Shown piece after piece: positions 49,138-64,000 of a stretch of DNA of 64,000 nucleotides (positions within the stretch are counted from its first letter, which is position 1; each line of letters begins with the position of its first letter). This DNA is from Dimorphilus gyrociliatus (taxonomy: Eukaryota; Annelida; Polychaeta; Dinophilidae). Made by a program: the position numbers and the translations under genes. Under the pieces are notes generated by a model. The model worked only from the letters and a program-made list of their open reading frames with translations, ran no database searches and had not been told where the DNA came from. Location: positions 554,819 to 618,818 of the forward strand of contig CAJFCJ010000007.1 in the NCBI GenBank assembly GCA_904063045.1, written 5' to 3'.

Positions 49138-50832
49138 CATATATATACACATCTATATATTATAAATGATTGTTAGTGCTGTGTTCTACGCTGTTAATAT
49201 CCTTTTTATTTCATCTTTTAAAATAGAAAATATTATTTATTAGAATATATTTTCCGTTTATCTGATAGGCCAAATAGATGCTATATTTATCTTTATCTTT
49301 CTATGTAAAAACGTTAAATAATAATAAATATTTATATCAATTATTTTTTATTAAATTGAATAGTTTCCATTCGAGAAATCGTATTGGTCATTTCTCTATT
49401 TTGCTAAATATTTTTATGAATAAATTTGCTTAATTAATTAAGATAATTTTTATGTGAATATTCATTATGCAGTTTTACTTTTTAGCCATTTGCCGCTGCA
49501 ATTTATTGGTTAGTGTTGGATGAGCAGCTAAGAGTTTACTTTAATTTTTCTTTATAAGTCATAAAATATAATGTTTTTACGGTTTAATTCGAAAGAATTT
49601 TGTTAAGAATATTGTACGGAGGATATTTGTTCACATTTCCTTGGTAAAACAAGTCTACTTAACTGTAAAAGTGAGATTTTTTTAATTTTTATACCGATTA
49701 TCGCTCAAATAATTGCGAAATGATTCAGTGTTGTCTCAATGATTTTATTAATTGCATACTATCGATTATTAGCTATATCTAAGCTAACATATGAAAATTT
49801 ATAATGTATTAAATATAAACAGGGACCATTACACGCTTTGCATATTAGATAAAAATGAATAACGTAAAACTTCTAAGACGTTATACTGTATATCTATCAC
49901 TGATGGCTATTATTGTTTATGGCAAAATTTGTATATAAAATTCATACGCAGAACAAATAATATATAGAATTTTAAATAAATAAACAAATAAAAAAAATGC
50001 AAAGAGTATTCCATATCCTTAATCGAGTATAAAATTTCATCATAATGTATATTGACTCCATAATTAAAATTATTTCTTTATTTAATTACACTGGGACTCT
50101 GAGTGTTAGATTTTTGTTTTGTAAAAATTTATTAAAGTCAGTTTTTAAAATGTGAAAATCAATATGCAAATTAATATATAAATATATTATATTGTATATA
50201 AAGATTCCTGAGATAAAGAAAGAAATTTTTAAAAGTAGTCCACCTGTAAAAACACTACTTTTTTCCATAAGTTCGGTAAGTGCACACATGAAGATTGTAC
50301 CGGATTCTAACATTATAAAAATAGATGAAAGAACCTTTAATTACGATAAATCTGATGTTCTTTTAAAAAAAAATACTTAAAATTATTTGAGTATATCCTC
50401 TTCTTCTTTTCTTTTTTTTTTACAAGCACGTTTTGTTCTACCGTTTAAAGGATAAATTAGCTTTTTAGAACAACTTGAGAGACACTTTATTGGTTGGAGT
50501 TACATTTTGCAAGCATTTTTATTGTTTATAAAGGTTTGTTTCTGCTTTATAGTAATTTAGCCTTGTTCTAATTAATTTATGTGCACTTTCAATATCAAAT
50601 GTCTTCCGCTAAAAGGAATATATAATAAGAATATTAAAGGTATGTGCACTTTATATATAAAGACAATATTCATTCGATAGTTGAAGATGTGACTACAGTA
50701 TTTGTTGCTACACAATTAAAATAGAGAATGTTTATTCTTCTATTTGAATTTTTAATTGATTGGTTTAATTATTCTTTTTTGTTTATAGAATAAGACTTTG
50801 CGACACGATTAAAATAAAATTCAACCTCAGAT
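49138..50832. other. Intergenic, AT-rich, with one ambiguous open frame
   Basis: About 1.7 kb. A polar, coding-like plus-strand frame runs about 50211-50380 (ending VLLKKNT) after a possible acceptor at 50209-50210, but no partner exon was found and the opposite strand is also open (50313-50086). A TATACTGTATA palindrome lies at 49882-49892. Confidence 0.4.
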
Positions 50833-51344
50833 ATGGCTAATTTAAACAAAGGAAATTCTGATTCATTTCAAAATTGGAACTCTGCTCAGTCTTCTGATAA
50901 ATTCCTTAATGTAAGTTAGAGAAAAATCATTAATTGATATCGATTGTATACTAAGAAGGCGCGGTACAGGGGTCGGTAACAGAATTCTCTTCACTGCAAG
51001 ATATGTACTCTAAAAGGATGGGGGAACAGACAAATCAAAATTTTTATTATTTGCCCACTGGAATGACATACGATGGTAATATTCCAAACAGAGAAACTCT
51101 TTTTAACAACCCTAAGAATCTGAAGACATCAACTGTTCACGCTTGTGGAGCTTGTCACGAGGTTATAAGGGAAAATGATTCGGCTATTCTTTGCGAAAGC
51201 GGCTGTAATTTTTGGTTTCATCGAGTTTGTTCAGGCTTAACTGAGAAAGCCTATAAATTACTCACGATTGAACTCTACGCTGAGTGGGCTTGTAATGAAT
51301 GCATAAGGAGCAGGAAAGTACCTTTGATAAAATTCAAACAGTAG
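50833..51344 (+). CDS. PYGO: Pygopus, short form with PHD finger
   Basis: Nuclear Wnt co-activator; its PHD finger binds methylated H3K4 and BCL9/Legless. Exons: 50833-50910 and 50970-51344; 150 aa (human PYGO1/2 about 400). Seen: a C-terminal PHD finger at about residues 80-137 with all ligands (CGAC, CESGC, WFHRVC, CNEC) and the Pygopus signature SGLTEKAYKLLTIE. The exon 2 acceptor (50968-50969) is the in-frame one. The N-terminal NPF-containing homology domain seen in fly and vertebrate Pygopus is not visible, and the proline-rich middle is missing; either it is lost or an upstream exon was missed. Confidence 0.85.
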
Positions 51345-51832
51345 ATACATGTATTTTTCAGCTATTGTAAAAAAACATTTATTTATGTATATACAGTATA
51401 TCGTAAAAGTTTGTCACTAAAACTTAATATATTTCCCATATCAGTTGTGTCATCGGCATGATTGTAAAAAATCAAATATCCCTGCAGTAGTTTGTTATTA
51501 TAAGTCTCTTTTTAAATCTTATTTCCTAAATTATTCTTATTCAAACATAAAATTCTGTAATGCCATCGTATAAAAGAAAACATATACTTTTATATGTTCT
51601 TGTAAATATAATGTCTGAAAATATTTGATAAATTACAATAAGTTTATTTCTAATTGAGAATTTTAGCATGCAATTAAAATTGGGCTACATGGCACCAAAA
51701 GTAACAAAAAAGAAAAAAAAAAGCTATATTTTATAAAGCATCCTAATTTCGCAAAATTTTATTGTTTCTTGACAATAGGACACGGTAAGCGTATAAGAAT
51801 GTAACTAGATTTCAAGTTGAAAAAAGTTAATT
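51345..51832. other. Tail-to-tail gap PYGO/DNM1L
   Basis: AT-rich spacer; TATACAGTATA palindrome at 51390-51400. No exon. Confidence 0.5.
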
Positions 51833-54363
51833 TCACCACAAATGCGTTTCACGAATATCGCTAATGATATGGCTTGCTTTCTGAAGAGCCTGAAATTTAA
51901 ATGTTGTGTAAATAAACATATTTAGAGAAGATACGCAATAGAAACAATACCTTAAGCATTTCCTTAGCTTCGTTCCTCCGTGTAGCTATCATTTCGCTTT
52001 CGTCCAATAATTTTACAATTTCTTCTGATTTATACAAATGCGATACAAGCTCGCTTTGTAGATTGTCCTTAATAAAATTGACCAGGAAGTTCATAATCGA
52101 TTTCGGAACAGAATCCTGAATGTTCTTACGAACAATCAAAAAATATGACTTAATTAGGCGCTCAATGACGACGCAATCGGATTGTTCTTGCTTTGACAAC
52201 TTCCGATTCGTAACAGATGGTACTTCGTCCAGTAGGTTCAATCCTTGTACCTTTTTAGGTGTGTTCCTTTCCGAAGATGGATTACTCTCTACTTTTATTT
52301 GAGCAAGAGAATTTGCCATTTTTTCATCTACTCCGGAAGTTTTTACGTGATTGTCATTTAGTGAAAAATAATTAGCAAAACCTTTACTAGAGTGACCTTC
52401 CCTAAAATCAGGATGTTTGGTATTGATGTAAGCCAACTCAATATCGACCAAGTTTTGAACCATAGAGTTTGCAATCGGCAATCGTTGTCTTAATAGAGTC
52501 GTCACAACGTCAACTATTCTCTCATGAAGTTTAGGAAAGCGTTGCATCTCTTGATGAGTTCCACAATGTTGAATAATTCTTTGCATTTCTTCATGGACTA
52601 ATTCTACGCATCGGAGAGATGGCTCTAACAGTCTTTTGATTTGTTTTTTCACGAGTAGTTCAAAGGATACTTCTGGAACGAAGAGGGCTGGTCTCGTACC
52701 ATTCGCATTTCTTATTGCAGTTAAAATATCTATTTGAGATAAACCACCAAGCGGATCTAATGTCTCTAATGTAGATCCAAATGTTTCGTGGAAAATATAA
52801 CAAATTCTTGCTCCTCCACATAATTCAGTAGTCTCTATATTCCTTGCAGTGCCCTCTATAGTGTTACAATAAGCTGCTGCAAATTTGGTTATAATTTGAA
52901 GCAAAATCTGAGGTTTATCTTGTACTTCATCCCCAAAAGAGTTCAAAAGCTGTTGAAACTGGGCTGCCATGACATTAACCCTTGTTTTTAACTCTGGTAA
53001 GCAATCTCTAATATGATGCATTAACAGTCTATTTAATGTTCTGGCCAAATAAGGGGTCCCGTTGCGGTTTGCGATTCCTGGGTATTTTTTGCTTAGAAAA
53101 GACGCTTCGTCTTTTAATGCAGCCTTTACATCTTTTGCTGAGTTAATATCAGCTTGTGACCTATTAACAACACCAATTATTCCTAATTTCACCGGTATAA
53201 CTCTACCACTTAGCACATCCATGGCATCAGTTCCATGATCCATTAAATCCAGTTTTGTAATTACAGCTAACGTTCTTCTTCCATCAGGATCAGCCTCCTT
53301 GGCAAATTTCAAGGCTTCGGACGTAGCAATATCGGTATTGGCAGCTGTTACTGCAAGTATTATTGAATTAGGGTTGCTTATATACTTTAAGCACATTTCC
53401 TTAATCTGTGCTTCAATATCATCAGGTTGATCGCCAATAGGAACTTTTGTAATGCCAGGTAAATCGATAATAGTTAAGGTGAGAATATGAGGTGAAAATA
53501 TTTTCAGATGAATCGGTTCGGGGCATATTCCCTTATTTGTGCCAGAAAGTCTATCGGTTTCGTTCTCAATTTCGGTTCGGATTTCAGAAAAATCGGTATA
53601 TATCTTGTTTTTTGTATGAAGAAATTTTCCAAATTCCTCTGCCGTTATAACCTCTGCAAATGTCATATTAAAAATAAGTAAAAGATGAATGTTTCCGACT
53701 GATAAAGAAGCTAATTGACATCCAGTCAAAAATTAGATCGGGCTTTTAGGCTTATTATATATTTACAAATATTTACAACATTACGCTGGTTGGCCCAATA
53801 GTTTAAATAATGCTTTGGGTTGCAGTAGGACATGGAAAACTCGGATAAAAAAATGTTTATTCAAAATCAGCCGAATAATACGTAGAAAAGATAGATGGTA
53901 AATAAGATTCATTCAGGCTGGATAAAATATAACTTACTGTTTCCTAAAGATGCGCATTTTAATGCGAAAAGGGTGAAATATTAATTATTGAATTAGCTAA
54001 TAAAAAAATTACCTCCATCCTGGGACCGAATATCTTTATCATCTCTTGGTGTATAGATTAACTGCAAGACTAAAGGTCGTCTTGTAACAATTCCAGTGCC
54101 CCTAGGAAGAAAGTCTCTCCCAACCAAGCCTTCGATAACGGAACTTTTTCCAGAACTCTGGTGAAAAATGAATATTGAAAAGGATCATTATATCCTCTTG
54201 CGTAAGCTTGACAAATATGAAAAAATTGCTTTTAGGCACAAATGTTAAAAAGCATATTAACCTGAGTTCCTACAACAACAATTTGCGGCAATTGCACTGT
54301 CTCAGAGCCCACTGTATTAAATACATCTTGAAGTTTATTGATAACTGGAATTAAGCTTTCCAT
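51833..54363 (-). CDS. DNM1L: Dynamin-1-like protein (DRP1), mitochondrial/peroxisomal fission GTPase
   Basis: Self-assembling GTPase that constricts mitochondria and peroxisomes. Exons: 54363-54262, 54157-54013, 53653-51951 (1.7 kb), 51889-51833; 668 aa (human 736). Seen: [16 protein letters not shown]; the P-loop GTQSSGKSS split exactly by intron 1; TGIVTRRPL (switch I); DLPGITKVP (switch II); [15 protein letters not shown]; the middle domain; a short variable B insert (about residues 510-565) with NLLDEVP; and a GED ending IRETHLW identical to the human end. The reduced variable domain explains the shorter length. Confidence 0.96.
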
Positions 54364-56205
54364 TCTTCTATAATCTGAATGTATATAAATTATTAGCGGT
54401 CGCTTGTCCCTTTACAATATGGCGAGGGATATTGACCGGTTGGTGCTCCACTTTTTTTCTTGTAGATTGAAATTGTAGTATTGCGAAACGATAATCAGTC
54501 AATCGAATACTTCTTTGCAACCAGTCTATTTACAGGCGGAAATAGATAAGTTCGCGCGTTGGCTCAAAAACTATAAGTCAACCAATCTAAATAAATTAAG
54601 GAAGCAAAGAGATAAACTATCAGCAGTCGATATATTATAGAATCATTTTAGATAAGCTACATAAGGTGACTGCCGTCAGGTGTCTATTTAATAAAAGAGA
54701 CTAAACAATCAAAGAAAAATTATTCATATACCATTTCAGTACATTATTAATTGGTAATGTATTTTTATTTTACATTTTACTATCAAATAAATAATAGACA
54801 AAGAACTTAACTTATTTCCCAATTAATATATATATATATATATTATAATAGCCCATAATAGTAAACGATAAAGAGAATTTTTTTAATTACTTTATATAAT
54901 ATATAATATAATTTTTTATTAAAAAAATATGAAATATTACAAATGAAATTTTCTAACAACAAAGAAGCAAATAAATTAGTACTGATATATTTTTTACTGA
55001 CTTAGGCCTAAGGTCCCCAGTGTATTAGTTAAAATATTATTCATATATATACCCTTTTAAAAATTTTACCAAATATCCCAAGTAGATTAGAAATATATAT
55101 ATAAAATTAGTATGAATACAATATAAATAAAATATAGAATAAGTACAAAATGGGAACCTATAAATGATATATTATATATCAATATACAAATATATACATA
55201 TAAGATAAAAAAAAAAGTATCTTAGACAGAAATAGAAAGGAAAACAAGTTTATGAAGTAGAAAAAAAAACTCTATAGCTTAGAGAAGGTTTACTTTTGAA
55301 GTATAATAATATTAATTTTTTTTTAATAGAATCTTAAAACCAATAAAAAGTTTAAATAAGATCTCTTTTTACCTTCAAAATTCAAAATCCTAGTTGAGGG
55401 TGTTTTTCTCTATTATTGTTCCTATTTCCATTATTTGTATACTCAATAGCGTAGCAATTGATTAAAATAGGATTAATGTCATATATGTTTTGATAACTAT
55501 ATTTCTTTTAATGATACTTATTACATTTGATTCATTGGATCCGCCCTAGTTCTGTTAAAGAACAAATATGATATATATCTGCTGTGTATATCAATAGCTT
55601 CCTTCTACTTATATCAAAATTATTAAAGAAAATAATTTATTCTGCATTCAGAATGAGATTAAAGAAAAATCATTAAACTATCGAGAGAGCAGATGAATAT
55701 TAAATAGAATTTTATCTTGATTATCTACGCAGTTTATTTAAATATTGGCGAGAGGATGCTGTTGTTGTTTTTTAATTAATTTCAATTTTAAACATTTGCA
55801 TTTACAATCACTTTTTGGTTTCCCATTCTACTTCGGGCTATTACGTCTTGTATATATCGAGTGATTGTTGTGCCTTTTTAAAATCTAATATGACCGCCCT
55901 TTTTTTTTACTCGGTAGTCTAACAATATGCCACAGGAAACAAAACCTGTCTATGGCAAAATGGCGGAGTAATTGCAATTATTTTTCTCAATGAATATTTG
56001 CTTTTGATTATTTTAGCATTGTTTGGCAAACGTTGACCAAACCAATAAATTAATTATCATCATTTTTAAAAACTTAGAGAAAGATTTCAAAGGATAAAAG
56101 TCGGCACATATCAATTAATCCAGAAAATTTCAACGTCAAGATCATCGTAAACACGTACCAATCTAGCTAAATTTGAAGAATATCTGTAAAAGGGAGCAAA
56201 GAATC
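54364..56205. promoter_or_regulatory. Divergent spacer DNM1L / GCKIII kinase
   Basis: About 1.8 kb, no supported exon. ATGGCG-core elements lie at 54419-54424 (next to DNM1L) and 55960-55966 (upstream of the first kinase exon); the middle is very AT-rich. Confidence 0.4.
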
Positions 56206-62082
<5,877 letters not shown>

Positions 62083-62256
62083 GTGAAAATAAATAATAAT
62101 AAAAAAATATTTGCCTAATAAAACTAAAAGACGTTAATTCTTTTATCATCTTTTAGAAGGAGATAGACAGATTATCTAGTGGAATATACTTAAATGGTAA
62201 TATATTTGAGAATCTATCTAGAATATATATATATATATATTAAAATATATATACAG

Positions 62257-62316
<60 letters not shown>

Positions 62317-62754
62317 CAAATATCTATATATATATATTTTACATGTATGAACTGATCAGGGATTTATGCCACCGATGACATAGTGTAGAAATTAAGAAAT
62401 TCTGCAGAAGAATGACATTTCTCTAATCGCACAGCTTAAAACTGTGATCATGTGATTTATATTCGTTCATCCTGTCTCGCCGTCATTCGTAAACTCCTTA
62501 TACATATCGTGAAAAAACGGCCGAGATCACTTAAGGTTTAATAATAATAACAATAAAAAAAACATGCATGTACGTTGAAACTGTTTACTGCAGAAATGTT
62601 TTTAAAATATATACATATGTACATATATTGTGTATATAAAATACATATATACTGTATATATGTGTGTGTACTTATATATACATTTATATACATATATGTA
62701 TTGAAATTAAACACGATAAAACTCTAGCATTGTATTGTGTAAGAAATAAATATT
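62083..62754. repeat. Tail-to-tail spacer rich in (TA)n microsatellite
   Basis: The core TA repeat spans about 62222-62338, interrupted by TATACAGTATA at 62250-62260. A second TA/TG tract (62607-62700) carries TATACTGTATA at 62648-62658. No exon supported apart from a possible 7-nt terminal kinase exon (62158-62164). Confidence 0.75.
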
Positions 62755-64000
62755 TTAAGCATCTTGAGCAAGCCACTTTTCAAGCAAATCTCCAATCTTT
62801 TGGCGAGCTTTTGTTAGTTGTGGGGGATCCTTTTTAGATGGTGGATACATATTGGCGCAATGTGCTGTACCTTGAATAAATATAGCCGGCGCATCCTGGT
62901 TAAGGTCCTTAGTTAAACCAACTGCATGCCAGGGATCTATACTACCATTTGGGAATACAATTCGTGTTGCCTTCAAATTTCTAGCTCCGTAATTAGTGTT
63001 TGTTTCGTTTACATTAGCTTCGAGGTCTTTTAGGTTAAATACACCAAAAACATCAGAGCATATCTTGGCAGAAAATTTTAATCCGAAACCACTTCCAAAA
63101 GGTTGTTTTGGAGAATCAGATGTCTGATACCACCCAAACTCATTACAAGTCTGATATATCCACTGACGACCACCCACTGCCGCCTTCCAAGAAACATCTT
63201 GTAATTCTTTGATAACAGATTTATATGAAAAATCTAGGCAAGTTTGATTCGCGTCTAATAACAACAAACTATTGACTTTAGCATAATTTTCTAAAGCGTT
63301 TTCTGAAGTGTTTTTGCCACCAGTCATCAATTTACATAGCAAATCTATTGTTATTTGACTTCCACCTTCAAAGTGTCTATTATCTTTATTGTATTGGACT
63401 ATTCCTTCGAAATTACCAGCCAAAGATTCAAGTAGGTTTGAAACGTCATCGTTTTTGCTCATATCAATATCTGCGCAAAGTTTGAACATTTTTTTTAATA
63501 GCTGGCGATCACTTTTCTTAGCAAGCATGGCTTTGAATTTTTGTGAAGCTAAAGAAATGCGTTCATCGCATTGAGGGTTTATGGAATTTAACGATGCAGC
63601 TACAACCTCTAAGTACTCGTAAAAGTTTACTTTAGCAAATAGAGGCGCACTAGATGCAACAGCAGCATGAACTAAGTGAGGATATTTGGCGCGAAACCAA
63701 GCTGATAAGGCACCCGAATAAGAACCGCCAAATGATACCCATTTAGCTTTATTCATTTTTAAAAGGCTACTCATTTTCACCCGGAAATTAGCTAAATCTC
63801 GAAGTGCTTGTTCGCTTGTCAAATAGCGAAGATTCTCAACGCTGACATTTCTGAAATAATATTGATGACCTATTACAAAAAGTGTTATCGCATTATATAA
63901 TAAATTACTTGGTTGGATGACTATCTCCATAGAATCGATGCTCGATTTGTATGCAATAAGCGTTATATCTTTTGGCAAATTCAATCCATTCTCCTTGTAC
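62755..64000 (-). CDS. S28 family serine carboxypeptidase (PRSS16/PRCP type), 5' part beyond window
   Basis: Lysosomal or secreted prolyl-type peptidase. Two exons in the window: 64000-63909 (partial, entering in phase 0) and 63850-62755. Seen: EHRFYG in the upstream exon, [18 protein letters not shown], the nucleophile elbow [13 protein letters not shown], the catalytic Asp in [12 protein letters not shown] and the catalytic His in [11 protein letters not shown]. The disulfide-rich SKS/lid region lies between them. Closer to thymus-specific serine protease (PRSS16) and the nematode K12H4.7-like branch than to PRCP, judged by the PNGSIDPWH pattern. The signal peptide and N-terminus lie past the window edge. 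Confidence 0.9.
   Translation of the reverse strand, partial: YKENGLNLPKDITLIAYKSSIDSMEIVIQPSNLLYNAITLFVIGHQYYFRNVSVENLRYLTSEQALRDLANFRVKMSSLLKMNKAKWVSFGGSYSGALSAWFRAKYPHLVHAAVASSAPLFAKVNFYEYLEVVAASLNSINPQCDERISLASQKFKAMLAKKSDRQLLKKMFKLCADIDMSKNDDVSNLLESLAGNFEGIVQYNKDNRHFEGGSQITIDLLCKLMTGGKNTSENALENYAKVNSLLLLDANQTCLDFSYKSVIKELQDVSWKAAVGGRQWIYQTCNEFGWYQTSDSPKQPFGSGFGLKFSAKICSDVFGVFNLKDLEANVNETNTNYGARNLKATRIVFPNGSIDPWHAVGLTKDLNQDAPAIFIQGTAHCANMYPPSKKDPPQLTKARQKIGDLLEKWLAQDA

Overview
The window is nuclear DNA from an animal (a bilaterian). It is very AT-rich and gene-dense, most genes have several exons, and most introns are GT-AG and often only 50-90 nt long. The gene set (PAM, frataxin, MOB1, Pygopus, APC, BBS12, CFAP157, a GCKIII kinase, ATP synthase delta, SF3B6) is pan-metazoan and includes ciliary genes. 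Together with the compact introns this suggests a small-genome invertebrate, perhaps a lophotrochozoan such as a miniature annelid. That placement is inference; no species call is possible from sequence alone. I saw no tRNA, rRNA, CRISPR array or intact transposon.

Layout, left to right. 0.5-1.1 kb: the 3' end of a Tudor-like gene (-). 1.6-8 kb: PAM (+), whose large intron 8 holds a complete antisense gene for an unusual four-pass membrane protein with a degenerate retropepsin-like tail. 8.6-10.8 kb: thymidine phosphorylase (+). 11.6-12.7 kb: GOLPH3 (-). 13.4-14.3 kb: LENG1 (+). 14.6-15.4 kb: an unidentified gene (-). 15.7-17.6 kb: ATP synthase delta (-) and SF3B6 (+), sharing a 238-bp divergent promoter. 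18.1-20.7 kb: BBS12 (-). 22.4-26.9 kb: a short APC (-). 29.2-30.3 kb: a sulfotransferase-like type II membrane protein (-). 31.3-32.8 kb: PIGC (-). 33.1-35.1 kb: CFAP157 (+). 35.5-37.1 kb: LCLAT1 (-). 37.5-38.7 kb: ECSIT (+). 39.1-40.7 kb: MOB1 (-). 41.8-42.6 kb: frataxin (+). 42.9-45.6 kb: a secreted protein with about 17 EGF repeats and a ShK-type domain (-). 46.3-49.1 kb: two orphan single-pass membrane proteins (+). 50.8-51.3 kb: a short Pygopus (+). 51.8-54.4 kb: dynamin-1-like/DRP1 (-). 56.2-62.1 kb: an STK24/25/26-type kinase with three alternative first exons (+). 62.8-64 kb: an S28 serine protease (-, cut by the window edge).

Genes are mostly arranged as alternating head-to-head and tail-to-tail neighbours, so many promoters and 3' ends are shared between strands. 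No operon-like co-directional pathway cluster is evident. Two genes touch Wnt signalling (APC, Pygopus), two Hippo/STRIPAK-type signalling (MOB1, GCKIII kinase), two cilia (BBS12, CFAP157), and several mitochondria (frataxin, ECSIT, ATP synthase delta, DRP1, LCLAT1). This looks like coincidence of neighbourhood rather than functional clustering.

Exon boundaries were worked out by hand from splice motifs, reading-frame continuity and remembered family conservation. CDS lengths were checked to be multiples of three for the models listed. Gaps not described separately hold only short AT-rich spacer.
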